A stretch of 64,000 nucleotides of DNA from Ligilactobacillus ubinensis (GTDB taxonomy: Bacteria; Bacillota; Bacilli; Lactobacillales; Lactobacillaceae), in contig NZ_JAIULA010000003.1 of NCBI RefSeq assembly GCF_024160875.1, positions 1-64,000 of the forward strand, in the 5' to 3' direction. Numbering within the stretch: position 1 is the stretch's first letter; every line of letters starts with the position of its first letter. The notes beneath the pieces are model-generated. The model worked only from the letters and a program-made list of their open reading frames with translations. It did no database searches and had not been told where the DNA came from. Below are positions 15,643 through 24,462 of the stretch, piece by piece. A program made the translations under genes and the position numbers.

Positions 15643-18174
15643 TTACTTGACTTGTTTAGCAACCGCTGTATTTACGGATATTGCTTCAGCTTCTACTAAA
15701 GCAACCCGACTGCTAATAATATTGATATCCATCTGGATTTCACGTGTTAACCCAGGAGTGTTGATCTTAGGTTCAAAGAATTCTTTGAATTCTACTAATC
15801 TTTGCGCATTCTTAAAGACTCGTGCTGTTACAGTAATATAAGTTGTAAATTCCATATCACCACCAACTTTAGCTTCAAGCCAACTCCAGTTATTACGGAT
15901 CCAATCCCAGGCAATTTGCTGTCCATCACTATTAGCTAAAGTACGATAATACCATGCCCTTAAATCCTGTGGTTTAATCGTATTTACATCTTCAAATTTT
16001 TCAACTAATTGACTAATCAGTTCAGAATCAGATGTACTTGTTAGTGCAGCACTTAAATCAGCTTTATAACTAGCATCAGTTGCTTTAACATACTCTAACA
16101 GTAATTGGTCAAATAGAGCCTTGTTTCCAAAGTGTTTTATTTCATTAGCTAAAACTAAAGCACGTGTTGCAGCGGGTAAATCAATTAGGTTAGCCTGCTT
16201 ACCAAATATTTCATGTGCAGCGGCAATAGCTTCTTTATTTTTAGCATATAAAGCCGCACTTAAAACATAAGGCCGTGTTAACTTATCATCATCAGATTCA
16301 CTTGGTGCTGATTGCCAACCTAAGCGTTTGACAGCTCTTTGACTCAATTGATCAAAGAATTTTTGTAGTTGCTTTTCTTCTATGGTATTAGGCTCAACAA
16401 ATTTTTTCAAATTATTGGCTGTTTGGTATAATGCCGAATTAACAATTGAGAAATGACTATCTTTAAACTTAGACAATAAAGGTACAATCTTTGCATATGA
16501 TATTTGCCGACTATCTGCTAATAAACGCAAGTCTTGCAGTAACTGCAACTGTGCTATTGCATCTAACTTTTCAATGTTATCTAAGATGTCATTCAATAAA
16601 ACATCATCATATTTAACAATAAAGTGTGAATCGTTACCAACATTTATTCTAAAAGGCTTAGCATATGTTTCGCGAAGTTTTTGATAATCACCTAAAACGA
16701 GGTGCTTTTCTTGCATGATTGTTGGAACATCCGCATAATTTCCATGTAATGGGATTGGCCAACTTCTATCAGCAAGTTTTCCTTCACCAATAAAGAATTG
16801 TTCTTGCGTTAAAGTTAATTGTCCATCTTCAACAGTTACTGCAACGACTGGATAGCCTGGTTGCTCCAGCCATGAGCGCATGATAGAGCCAACATCTATT
16901 CCAGCAGCTTCACCAAGAGCTGTCCATAAATCGTCTCCAGTTGCATTTGCATATTGATGAGCAGCAAAGTAATGCTTTAATCCAGTACGTAAAGCATTAT
17001 CACCAATTAAGGCGCGCACCATGACTAACATTCGAGCACCTTTAGCATAAACAATTGCACTATCAAATAAGGCATCTATCTCAGCAGGATTATTTACTTG
17101 AACATGCACTGGTTGCACTCCATCAGTTGCATCGCGTTGTAGCGCTGCTGCAACATCTGTTTCTTGAAACATTTCCCAAATTCGCCATTCAGGTTTAATT
17201 GCATCTACAGCAACATATTCCATCATATTAGCAAAACTTTCATTTAACCATAAATCGTCCCACCATTTCATCGTGACTAAATCACCAAACCATTGATGGG
17301 CAAGTTCATGAGTAATAACAGTAGCAACTAGTTTTTGTGTATCCAATGCAGTATTCTTAGGATCTAATAGCAAGTAGGCTTCTCGATATGTTACTAACCC
17401 CCAGTTTTCCATTGCTCCTGCTGAAAAATCTGGAAGAGCTAATTGCCATGAATGTGGCAATGGATATGGTGTTTGGTAGAAGTCTTCATAAAACTCAATT
17501 GCTTTTTTAGAAATTTCTAAGGCGAAATCAAGTTCATGTGCTTGATGTGCTTTAGTAGCAAAAACACCAATTTTAACGCCACTTTTAGTTGATGTTATTT
17601 TACTTTGTAGTTCACCAAATGCAAACGCTACTAAATAAGTTGACATTTTAACTGTTTTTTCAAAGTAATGAATACCTGCTTCATTTTTTATTTCAGGCAT
17701 ATTACTTAAAATAGTTTCTCCGGCATGTTCATCAAATTTAATTGCTAAATTAAATGTTGCCTTAGCTTCTGGTTCGTCTATACAAGGAAAAGCTTGACGT
17801 GCAAAGTTAGTTTCAAATTGAGTTCCAATAATCTGCTTTTTGACACCAGCTACTTCATAATAGGAAGGATATATTCCCATCATAGTATCTGTTAGAGGTG
17901 CTGTATAGCTAATTGTGAAGATGGTCTCACCACTTTTTGGCAATTCAATTTGTACAGCATTTGCAATATTATCTATCGTGTATGCTAATTGTTGCTCACT
18001 AGATTCAACCTGCGTAATTTTTAAATCCTTTTGATGAATTGAAATAGAGGCTTGTTTTGCAAAACCTGTAATGGTTGTCTTACCCGTTATTTTTTTTTCT
18101 TGCCGGTTAATATCTAAGAAAATATCATAATTTTCGGGTTGAAATGAATCATAAAAACGTGTTATTTCAGTCAT
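15643..18174 (-). CDS. pepN: Aminopeptidase N, M1 family
   Basis: Zinc metallopeptidase that removes N-terminal residues from peptides, central to amino acid supply in lactic acid bacteria; cytosolic. It has 843 residues, the normal length. The exopeptidase motif GAMENWG and the zinc site HELAHQWFGDLVTMKWWDDLWLNE (HExxH-x18-E) lie near residues 255 and 290; the catalytic Tyr should be in the AIVYAKGARML segment near 375. The C-terminal 400 residues are the helical ERAP1-like domain. GGAGG stands five bases before the ATG. No signal peptide. It is monocistronic and shares its terminator with the facing gene. Confidence 0.97.
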   Translation of the reverse strand: MTEITRFYDSFQPENYDIFLDINRQEKKITGKTTITGFAKQASISIHQKDLKITQVESSEQQLAYTIDNIANAVQIELPKSGETIFTISYTAPLTDTMMGIYPSYYEVAGVKKQIIGTQFETNFARQAFPCIDEPEAKATFNLAIKFDEHAGETILSNMPEIKNEAGIHYFEKTVKMSTYLVAFAFGELQSKITSTKSGVKIGVFATKAHQAHELDFALEISKKAIEFYEDFYQTPYPLPHSWQLALPDFSAGAMENWGLVTYREAYLLLDPKNTALDTQKLVATVITHELAHQWFGDLVTMKWWDDLWLNESFANMMEYVAVDAIKPEWRIWEMFQETDVAAALQRDATDGVQPVHVQVNNPAEIDALFDSAIVYAKGARMLVMVRALIGDNALRTGLKHYFAAHQYANATGDDLWTALGEAAGIDVGSIMRSWLEQPGYPVVAVTVEDGQLTLTQEQFFIGEGKLADRSWPIPLHGNYADVPTIMQEKHLVLGDYQKLRETYAKPFRINVGNDSHFIVKYDDVLLNDILDNIEKLDAIAQLQLLQDLRLLADSRQISYAKIVPLLSKFKDSHFSIVNSALYQTANNLKKFVEPNTIEEKQLQKFFDQLSQRAVKRLGWQSAPSESDDDKLTRPYVLSAALYAKNKEAIAAAHEIFGKQANLIDLPAATRALVLANEIKHFGNKALFDQLLLEYVKATDASYKADLSAALTSTSDSELISQLVEKFEDVNTIKPQDLRAWYYRTLANSDGQQIAWDWIRNNWSWLEAKVGGDMEFTTYITVTARVFKNAQRLVEFKEFFEPKINTPGLTREIQMDINIISSRVALVEAEAISVNTAVAKQVK

Positions 18175-18297
18175 TATATCCTCCTAAATAAAACAGAATA
18201 AAGTCATTATACAACTTTTAGTAAGTAATCTGCCATATAACAAATAAAAATAATTATTCATTAATGAATAGCTTGTTTATATTCTACATTTTTTATA

Positions 18298-18885
18298 TTA
18301 ATTTAGCCACGTTTGATCATCAGAAATAAAATTTTGCTTTGCTATTTTTGATACATGTTGATTCCCTACAACATAAAAACATAAAGGTCTATTTTTCCAT
18401 GAATCTGTACATGTAACCCCTATTCTTGAGCGCGAAGCTATTTTCTTAGGAATAGATCCGATTTTTAACTGTAAATTTGAACTAATAATATCTTCACCAT
18501 TAAGTTGGCGTGTTATTTCAGCCATTTTAGTTAATTTCCCTGGCCCATTTGCTATACATTTGCCACCGGGTATTTCAAGAGCTCGAATTAACACAGCTTC
18601 AGCAATATTAGCCGGCCTAGTTACAAAATTAAGCATATTATATCCATAGATTTGATATACATACCAGTGCCCTGCAGATAAATACATAGCTTCATTTTTA
18701 GGTGTTCTATGTCCTCCTGCACTATGGCTAGCACTATCTTTACTTCCTAAGTAAGCTTCCGTTTCGACTATTTTTCCTAATAGTTGGTTATTAAAAATTA
18801 ATTTCATTCCTAATAAAGCTTTAGCTGTTTTTACCGTATCTGTTTGCATTATATTTTTAATTTTAGTTGGTATCTCATATTCCAT
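18298..18885 (-). CDS. DNA-3-methyladenine glycosylase (AAG/Mpg type)
   Basis: Base-excision repair glycosylase that removes alkylated purines. About 195 residues, the usual length. It shows the family blocks KALLGMKLIF, VETEAYLGSKDSASHSAGG (Glu near residue 42 is the general base), NEAMYLSAGHWYVYQIYG, RALEIPGG and ANGPGKLTKM. The start is uncertain: the ATG at 18885 has a rather distant GGTGG, and the TTG at 18897 is too close to that site. It is followed downstream on the same strand by small unrelated genes, and the short spacers have no clear terminator. Confidence 0.9.
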   Translation of the reverse strand: MEYEIPTKIKNIMQTDTVKTAKALLGMKLIFNNQLLGKIVETEAYLGSKDSASHSAGGHRTPKNEAMYLSAGHWYVYQIYGYNMLNFVTRPANIAEAVLIRALEIPGGKCIANGPGKLTKMAEITRQLNGEDIISSNLQLKIGSIPKKIASRSRIGVTCTDSWKNRPLCFYVVGNQHVSKIAKQNFISDDQTWLN

Positions 18886-18960
18886 TAAGCTATTCAATCC
18901 ACCTTATAAACTAAATTTACATCGGTCAAAATTTTTGTATATAGATTTCCAAGAGTATTC

Positions 18961-19398
18961 TCAGTTAATTTTTTGGTCATTATCACTTAAGACATCATTT
19001 TCAATCCACCAATCGTTGAGAAGATCTTCTCCAAAAGAAACCGACTTTTGTTTATCATGAGCTAGCGTCATTTTAAAAGGTATATCTAAATAATAAACTA
19101 GGGCATTTGATCCAAATTTTTGACAATTTCTTTTTAACATTGAGCCATAAACATCTTTACGTAAAATACCTTCAAGAATGATAATTTGATAGTGTTTGAT
19201 ACCAAATCCAATTAGCGTGTCAATTAAATCAACTGCGGGAGTATTCACAGTATCATGTGCATGCAAAATTTCACGTCGCAACACATCTTGTTGTAATAAC
19301 AAACATTGATGTGTCCCAAAATGTTTTTGCAAACATTTAGCTAATGTAGTCTTACCACTACTTGAATTACCTCTAATTAAAATAAAAATATTTTTCAT
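18961..19398 (-). CDS. Small P-loop kinase-like ATPase
   Basis: P-loop NTPase of 145 residues. Walker A is RGNSSSGKTT (residues 9-18) at the very start, followed by a QQDVLRRE segment and an IIILEGIL strand, the pattern of small nucleoside- or antibiotic-type kinases (AAA_33/zeta-like group). The substrate is not evident. The longer frame to 19479 would overlap the upstream acetyltransferase gene. I chose the ATG at 19398 because GAGG lies seven bases upstream and the P-loop then begins where it should. It is probably cotranscribed with the two GNAT genes before it. Confidence 0.75.
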   Translation of the reverse strand: MKNIFILIRGNSSSGKTTLAKCLQKHFGTHQCLLLQQDVLRREILHAHDTVNTPAVDLIDTLIGFGIKHYQIIILEGILRKDVYGSMLKRNCQKFGSNALVYYLDIPFKMTLAHDKQKSVSFGEDLLNDWWIENDVLSDNDQKIN

Positions 19399-19423
19399 TA
19401 TTTTGCCTCGATATTGATAAGGA

Positions 19424-19960
19424 TCATACATTATCTTTTTGCCACTCTTCACGTAAAACACCATATTTAACAGAATCAAAATATTGTCCTTGCCAATAGC
19501 GAACTTTTCTTATTTGGGCTTCTTTTTTTAATGCTAACTTTTCTGCTAAACCAAGCATCCGGTAGTTTCCAGACCATGTAGTTAATCCAATATGTGGCAA
19601 ATTTGTTTTTTCAAACAATTCAGTTATCCATAAGGTTAGTGCTTGATAACCGATATTTTTATGCCAATTAGTTTGCTTATATATACAAATTCCAACATCT
19701 AGCCACTTTTCTAACTTGCCATCTTCAAAATAAGCAGAAACCATCCCCACCATTTTTCCATCTAACCAAATCACTTTTTTTAAAGGATTATTTAGATAAC
19801 TATTTGGAATATTATTTTGTAAAAATTCCTTTTTATTTGGTAATTTGTCATGAAAGTATGGACCATTCCATTTAGTCCATTCTGCATTAATATCACTAAA
19901 CGCTAATTCCCAAAACATTTGAGCTTCGGTTTGTGTTAATTTTTTAAGTATTATCGCCAT
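19424..19960 (-). CDS. GNAT family N-acetyltransferase (ribosomal-protein type)
   Basis: Acetyltransferase of 178 residues. It shows the RimJ/RimL-like order: a WLDGKMVGMVSAYFEDGKLEKWLDVGICIYKQ core, NIGYQALTLWITELFE as the acetyl-CoA loop and helix (near 110-125), and LTTWSGNYRMLGLAEKLAL as the last motif. The acceptor is unknown. The ATG at 19960 follows GAGGATC by three bases (GAGG by six); the longer frame to 20068 overlaps the preceding gene and is rejected. It is the middle gene of a tight GNAT-GNAT-kinase cluster. Confidence 0.8.
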   Translation of the reverse strand: MAIILKKLTQTEAQMFWELAFSDINAEWTKWNGPYFHDKLPNKKEFLQNNIPNSYLNNPLKKVIWLDGKMVGMVSAYFEDGKLEKWLDVGICIYKQTNWHKNIGYQALTLWITELFEKTNLPHIGLTTWSGNYRMLGLAEKLALKKEAQIRKVRYWQGQYFDSVKYGVLREEWQKDNV

Positions 19961-19985
19961 ATTGATCCTCTTTTTAAAAATGTAA

Positions 19986-20486
19986 TTAGTTTGAAATAAT
20001 TTTCCCCATGTAGTACTCATCAATATAATGTCCTTCTTGGAAAATCGAATTTCTTTTACATCCTTCAATTTCGAAACCGTTTTGTTGATATAAATGTAAT
20101 GCCACTAGATTATTAACCATAACGGTTAGTTCTAATTTTGTAACTTGATTCTGAAAAACCCATTTAAACAACTCTTCAAATAATTTTTTTCCTACTCCCT
20201 GATGACGAAACTTTTTTCTAATCCCAATCACTATATAAGCAATATGCTTTATTTTTTGCATATTACTACGCGTAGCACTGATAAAACCGAGAATATTATT
20301 CTTATCTTGTGCAACTAAAATAACTCCATTTTGTTGATATGTCTCTACAATTTGTTGTTGCATTTCTAAATTAGTTGTTCGTCTTTCATCAGGGTTGAAT
20401 AACATGAAGTTTGTTTCATAGTCTAACTGACGCAAAAAAGTTAAAAATGCTGTTGCTTCTGTCGCTGTTAATTTTTTTATTTCCAT
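19986..20486 (-). CDS. GNAT family N-acetyltransferase
   Basis: Acetyltransferase of 166 residues. The CoA-binding loop is RKKFRHQGVGKKLFEELF (R-x-x-G-x-G, near residues 97-108), followed by LELTVMVNNLVALHLYQQNGFEIEGCKR, the typical N-x-x-A-x-x-L-Y-x-x-x-G-F motif. The acceptor is unknown. AGGAG lies five bases before the ATG at 20486. It ends 25 bases before a second GNAT gene of a different subtype, so the pair is not a recent tandem duplication. Confidence 0.85.
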   Translation of the reverse strand: MEIKKLTATEATAFLTFLRQLDYETNFMLFNPDERRTTNLEMQQQIVETYQQNGVILVAQDKNNILGFISATRSNMQKIKHIAYIVIGIRKKFRHQGVGKKLFEELFKWVFQNQVTKLELTVMVNNLVALHLYQQNGFEIEGCKRNSIFQEGHYIDEYYMGKIISN

Positions 20487-20519
20487 TACTTCTCCTAAAG
20501 TTAATCTTATATGTTTTCA

Positions 20520-21485
20520 TTAAAAATCTGAAAATTCAACCTTCATCTTAGTCGCATTAAAAATAGCTCGTGCACCTAATGGAGTTGTTAACATTGGAAT
20601 TGTATGACAACTGTCATAATTATAAATTATTGGCATAGTAGTGTCATTAAGCACTTCTTGCAAAATATCTATTGGTTGTTTTTTAGAGCCTAAATCATCA
20701 AATAATGCATGCTTGCCCAGCACGATTCCTTTTACTTTAGTGAAAATATCTGCATTTTTTAACATCGCAAAGTTTTTTTCAATTGTAGCTGCATCTTTTT
20801 CGGCATCCTCAATAAATAAAATATTATCATTTGTTAAGTCTGGGAAATATTTAGAAGCTAAAATACCATAAATTGTATTTAAATTTCCCCCTATAACTCT
20901 ACCCTCTAATGTTGAACAATTAATAGCATGCCATGCATTAACTTTTTTAATTTTCTGATGTTCATATTCTTCCCAATTTGCTTGATCATCAGACCAAAAT
21001 CTGGGTGCTGTTAACTCTACAACTGTATTGTATGTAGCAGAATAAACCTTGTAAAATGCTGCCCATGTTTCTTCTACAAATGATTCTGATTCTCCAAATG
21101 AAGCAACTAAGGCAGGTCCATATAAAACACGGCAAGTAGGCGCCATTTTTTTAATTGCTAATAATAACGCTGTTGTATCAGAATAACCAACAAATGTTTT
21201 GGGATGGTGCTTTAAATACTCATAATCTATATAGGGTAGAATTGAATTAGTATTGGTTCCTCCGATAGTAGACATAATTACATCAATTTCAGGATTGTAA
21301 ATTAACTCATTAATTTCATTGGCACGCTGACGAATTGTTCCTGAACGATAAAAGTCACTCTTCTTTGTTAAACTGCCTGCAGTAAGAGCAACACCTTTAG
21401 CAGCTAAAAATCTTTTGGCCCGTTCAAAACGTTGTTGTGAAATTGCAGTAATTGGTGTAGAAGAACTGTAAAATCCGATATGCAT
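20520..21485 (-). CDS. S66-family peptidase (LD-carboxypeptidase/MccF-like)
   Basis: Cytosolic serine peptidase of 321 residues. The nucleophile is in FVGYSDTTALL (Ser near residue 113), with the Glu of LFIEDAEKD and the His of DSCHTIPMLTTPLG completing the S66 triad. The short YSSSTPI N-terminus is typical of the MccF side of the family, whose members cleave aminoacyl-nucleotide antibiotics, whereas LdcA trims murein tetrapeptides. Which activity applies cannot be told from sequence alone. AGGAGG lies eight bases before the ATG. It is followed 33 bases later by the GNAT gene on the same strand. Confidence 0.85.
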   Translation of the reverse strand: MHIGFYSSSTPITAISQQRFERAKRFLAAKGVALTAGSLTKKSDFYRSGTIRQRANEINELIYNPEIDVIMSTIGGTNTNSILPYIDYEYLKHHPKTFVGYSDTTALLLAIKKMAPTCRVLYGPALVASFGESESFVEETWAAFYKVYSATYNTVVELTAPRFWSDDQANWEEYEHQKIKKVNAWHAINCSTLEGRVIGGNLNTIYGILASKYFPDLTNDNILFIEDAEKDAATIEKNFAMLKNADIFTKVKGIVLGKHALFDDLGSKKQPIDILQEVLNDTTMPIIYNYDSCHTIPMLTTPLGARAIFNATKMKVEFSDF

Positions 21486-21509
21486 AAGCTAACCTCCTAT
21501 TGGTTACTT

Positions 21510-22004
21510 TTAGCAAGGTTCAATTAATTGTGGGACATACCCTAATCTATTCAAAACAAGATTCAAATCTTGAAAGGTGATTAGTACCGTTGCTGTATTA
21601 GTATTGGGATGAATTGGAATTGCCTCTATTTTCTTTAATTCATTGCTTAAGAGAACTTGTACTTTTTTTTCAGTATCATACATCAATGCGAGCGGTGTTA
21701 CCATTCCTGAGATAACATGTAATATTGATTTTAGTTCAGGTTCTTTGGCAAACTGTAATTTCTTTTGACTAAGATTAATTTGTTGCGCTAACTTTCTAAA
21801 ATCGACTCTTTTATCAGTTGTTAGATACAAAAAATAATGCTCTGTCTTTTTTTCTTTTAAAAACAAATTTTTAACTTCTGTTAATCCTGCAGGACTATTG
21901 GGATCATCCATTGTCCAAATAGCGGGATGTTCAATCAGCTGATAATTAATATGTAATTCATTTAGTAAAAAAAGTGCTTCTTGTTCTGTTGCTAGACTAG
22001 CCAT
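21510..22004 (-). CDS. YbaK/ProX-type aminoacyl-tRNA deacylase
   Basis: Editing enzyme of 164 residues that hydrolyses mischarged aminoacyl-tRNAs in trans. Family markers are the N-terminal LLNELHINYQLIEHPA, VKNLFLKEKKTEHYFLYL with the conserved Lys (near 57), and a GMVTPLALMYD segment near 105. It resembles the prolyl-tRNA-editing (ProX/PrdX) branch, with Ala-tRNA(Pro) or similar as likely substrate. I chose the ATG at 22004, five bases after GGAGG; the frame opens at a TTG at 22016. The S66 gene follows after 24 bases, so the two may share a transcript. Confidence 0.87.
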   Translation of the reverse strand: MASLATEQEALFLLNELHINYQLIEHPAIWTMDDPNSPAGLTEVKNLFLKEKKTEHYFLYLTTDKRVDFRKLAQQINLSQKKLQFAKEPELKSILHVISGMVTPLALMYDTEKKVQVLLSNELKKIEAIPIHPNTNTATVLITFQDLNLVLNRLGYVPQLIEPC

Positions 22005-22117
22005 TAAATCCTCCAAATTAAAGATATTTATATCTTAAATACTAAGCTAGAATGATTAGCGTTTCAACTTGAATTTTAAAATAAAATTCAAATTCTTATA
22101 CATCGATATTATGTCAC

Positions 22118-22154
22118 AAAAAAAGATTGAACTTTTTCGAGTTCAATCTTTTTT
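22118..22154 (-). terminator. Terminator after the small membrane-protein pair
   Basis: AAAAAGATTGAACT pairs with AGTTCAATCTTTTT around a 6-base loop. On the minus strand it follows the 43-residue gene, and T-runs flank both sides. Confidence 0.9.
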
Positions 22155-22222
22155 AGCGTATTTGTTCTATAGATGTTAAGCCAACTAAAGTTATCATTTT
22201 ATTACAGACTCATCTTTCTTCT

Positions 22223-22354
22223 TCAATGTATTTTATCTTGTAGCTTATCACCAATAGTATCAATTTTTTTGGCAGTAAATATAGTCCCTCCGACTAAAAC
22301 ACCACTTACAATCAAAGTTGAAGCCAATGCGAATTTTAAAATTGAAGATATCAT
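22223..22354 (-). CDS. 43-residue single-helix membrane protein
   Basis: A short gene supported by an AGGAGGG ribosome site eight bases before ATG, a clean stop and a position between a cotranscribed membrane-protein gene and a terminator. The product begins MISSILKFALASTLIVSGVL, a single membrane helix (residues 4-26), followed by a charged tail (KKIDTIGDKLQDKIH). I do not recognise a family. The tail could be amphipathic. It starts 13 bases after the stop of the GlsB/YeaQ-like gene and probably works with or alongside that protein. Confidence 0.7.
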   Translation of the reverse strand: MISSILKFALASTLIVSGVLVGGTIFTAKKIDTIGDKLQDKIH

Positions 22355-22367
22355 ATCCACAACCCTC

Positions 22368-22619
22368 CTATTTATTTGCTACTCCGAAAATAAAAGAAAC
22401 AACCGCTACCACAATTACCGCCCCAATGATTGACGGAATAATTGCCATTCCAGCTAAATGCGGACCCCATGAGCCTAAAATAGCTTCCCCAACAGAAGAA
22501 CCAATTAAACCAGCTATTATATTTGCAATCCAGCCCATTGATTTACCTTTACTCGTAATTGCACCAGCAACCGCCCCTATAACCGCTCCTATAATTAGTA
22601 CCCATAACCAATGAAACAT
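22368..22619 (-). CDS. GlsB/YeaQ/YmgE-family small membrane protein
   Basis: Integral membrane protein of 83 residues with three Gly/Ala-rich helices (about 5-22, 31-51 and 58-80). The pattern IIGAVIGAVAGAI, then GWIANIIAGLIGSSVG, then GAVIVV is that of the GlsB/YeaQ/YmgE (transglycosylase-associated) family, whose genes are often stress-induced in lactic acid bacteria. The biochemical role is unknown. The ATG at 22619 follows AAGGAG by eight bases. It is cotranscribed with the 43-residue gene. Confidence 0.85.
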   Translation of the reverse strand: MFHWLWVLIIGAVIGAVAGAITSKGKSMGWIANIIAGLIGSSVGEAILGSWGPHLAGMAIIPSIIGAVIVVAVVSFIFGVANK

Positions 22620-22668
22620 AAAAACCACTCCTTAAATATAAAATATAAATAAATTTTACTACATTCTA

Positions 22669-22698
22669 ATTATATAGCACGCAATATATATTTAGCAA
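22669..22698 (-). promoter_or_regulatory. Promoter of the small membrane-protein operon
   Basis: On the minus strand TTGCTA (22693-22698) and TATAAT (22669-22674) are 18 bases apart, and the -10 is perfect. It lies about 50 bases before the start at 22619. Confidence 0.65.
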
Positions 22699-22783
22699 AG
22701 ATTATGCTTACTTACTTTTAAAATGCTATATGTATTCAAAAGTTCGATACCGCTAATATTATTCTGGAATGCTTTTTTATATT

Positions 22784-22792
22784 TGGTATACT
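22784..22792 (+). promoter_or_regulatory. Extended -10 promoter of the nucleoside hydrolase operon
   Basis: TGG-TATACT (22784-22792) is an extended -10 element; no clear -35 is seen. Transcription would start near 22800 and give a leader of about 90 bases. Confidence 0.6.
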
Positions 22793-22814
22793 AAAATAGT
22801 GCATTTATTTAAAT

Positions 22815-22853
22815 CAAGTAATTTTACTTGGACTGGTTCGAAAACTTCCCAGT
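22815..22853 (+). promoter_or_regulatory. Structured leader with two tandem hairpins
   Basis: Within the leader, CAAGTA-ATTT-TACTTG (22815-22830) and ACTGG/CCAGT (22832-22853, 12-base loop) form two adjacent hairpins separated by one base. No T-run follows, so it is not a terminator. It does not match the purine, preQ1 or FMN riboswitch cores that I know. It could be a small regulatory leader or just local folding. Confidence 0.4.
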
Positions 22854-22889
22854 ATAACAAACTAAGAATCTCTAAGGAGGTAAGAAATA

Positions 22890-23891
22890 ATGAGTGCCAA
22901 ACAAAAAGTAATTATTGATTGTGACCCAGGAATAGACGATAGTCTGGCGTTGCTTTTAGCTCTAAACTCGCCTGAACTGGATGTTATTGGTATAACCATC
23001 GTATGTGGTAATGTTCCTGTCAGTTTGGGTGCAGATAATGCTTTAAAAATATTACGTTTAGGCAAACGTTTGGATATTCCTGTATATATAGGAGCAAAAA
23101 AACCGCTTATTCGTGATTATATAAGTGCCCAAGACACACATGGGGTCGATGGTTTAGGTGAAACAAATATTCCTGCAGTCACAAATGTTTACGCAAAATC
23201 AGGAGCGATTGATTTTATAAATCAAAGTTTGATACAGTATCCTGATTTGACAATTATTGCAATTGGGCCTTTGACTAATATTGCAATAGCTTTAAAAAAG
23301 CAACCTACTGCTTGGAAAAGCCTAAAAAATTTTATTTCAATGGGTGGAGCATACAAGTCTTATGGAAATTGTTCCCCTGTTGCTGAATATAATTATTGGT
23401 GTGATCCAGATGCAGCAAACTATGTTTATTCATCTTTACCTTGCAAAATAACTATGGTAGGTTTAGATGTCACCCGTAAAATTGTATTAACACCGAATAT
23501 TTTAGAGTATATCTGCGCGATTAATCCAAAAATGGGAAGTTTTATTCGTGCTATTACTCGTTTTTATTTCGATTTTCATTGGCAACAAGAAAAAGTTATT
23601 GGCTGTGTGATTAATGATCCACTAGCAATCGCTTATGCAATAACACCAACACTTTGTGAAGGGTTTGATGCTTATACACAAATCGAAACCATAGGTATTT
23701 CATTGGGCCAGTCCATTGTAGATGCTCAAAACATTTTTAAGCATGTTACAAACAGTCATATTTTGACAAAAGTTGATGATTTTAAATTTATGCACATGTT
23801 TTTAGAAAGAATCGCAACAGCTAAGGAGCCTGAACTAACTCAAACCTTAGCTCAAATTATGGTTAAAAAAGGACGGTCTACACATGAATAA
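22890..23891 (+). CDS. Inosine-uridine-preferring nucleoside hydrolase family protein
   Basis: Hydrolyses the N-glycosidic bond of a ribonucleoside to base and ribose. It has 333 residues, the usual length. The calcium/ribose site IIDCDPGIDDSLALL (Asp10, Asp12, Asp16 and Asp17) is intact, NPLTN-type IAIGPLTNIA is near 128, SMGGAY near 151, and the late conserved Asp is in CVINDPLAIAYA near 248. A strong AAGGAGG precedes the ATG. Its last codons overlap the start of an ECF S-component gene, so the enzyme probably acts on what that transporter brings in. Relatives take purine or pyrimidine nucleosides, and one branch acts on queuosine; the substrate here is not fixed by sequence. Confidence 0.9.
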   Translation: MSAKQKVIIDCDPGIDDSLALLLALNSPELDVIGITIVCGNVPVSLGADNALKILRLGKRLDIPVYIGAKKPLIRDYISAQDTHGVDGLGETNIPAVTNVYAKSGAIDFINQSLIQYPDLTIIAIGPLTNIAIALKKQPTAWKSLKNFISMGGAYKSYGNCSPVAEYNYWCDPDAANYVYSSLPCKITMVGLDVTRKIVLTPNILEYICAINPKMGSFIRAITRFYFDFHWQQEKVIGCVINDPLAIAYAITPTLCEGFDAYTQIETIGISLGQSIVDAQNIFKHVTNSHILTKVDDFKFMHMFLERIATAKEPELTQTLAQIMVKKGRSTHE

Positions 23892-24447
23892 AAAAATTAT
23901 CAGCCCTAGAGTTATTACACTTGTTGGTCTTTGTATTGCCCTCAATATTGTTGGTAGTAATCTTGCGTTAATGCTAAAATTACCAATCTATTTGGATACA
24001 ATAGGGACTATTCTTTCAGCCGCACTATTGGGACCACTTGGTGGTATGATTACTGGACTACTGACGGGAACTTTTGTTGGTCTCACAACCGACATGATTT
24101 CACTTTATTATATTCCTGTACAGTTAGTTATTGGTTTAGTTGCAGGATTGTTATATCGTCGTATTTTGGCTAATGACGTTAAAAATGTCTGGTGGGTTGC
24201 TTTTCTAATCTCTGTGCCTGGAACAGTTTTCAGTACTGCAATTACTTACTATCTATTTCACGGTGTTACTTCATCTGGTTCAAACATCCTAGTTCAAATT
24301 CTCGCTGGTATTGGCGTTAATAAATTTTTAGCTATTTTACTAGTTCAAGTAATCACTGACTACTGTGACCGTTTAGTTGGTGTATATACCGTTGTAGTTC
24401 TATTTAATCTTTTAAAAAATAAATTTCCGGTGAAGTTAAGCAAATAG
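23884..24447 (+). CDS. ECF transporter S-component
   Basis: Membrane substrate-binding subunit of an energy-coupling-factor importer, 187 residues with about five or six helices. It shows the group hallmarks: a basic start followed by ALNIVGSNLALMLKLPIYLDTIGTILSAALLGPLGGMITGLLTGTF, typical of S-components that dock through an Ala-rich first helix to EcfT. The EcfA/A'/T module is not in this window and would be shared from elsewhere. Its start overlaps the nucleoside hydrolase stop by eight bases, implying translational coupling and a nucleoside-like substrate. The exact ligand is unassigned. Confidence 0.85.
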   Translation: MNKKIISPRVITLVGLCIALNIVGSNLALMLKLPIYLDTIGTILSAALLGPLGGMITGLLTGTFVGLTTDMISLYYIPVQLVIGLVAGLLYRRILANDVKNVWWVAFLISVPGTVFSTAITYYLFHGVTSSGSNILVQILAGIGVNKFLAILLVQVITDYCDRLVGVYTVVVLFNLLKNKFPVKLSK

Positions 24448-24462
24448 CAATAAATCCATATA

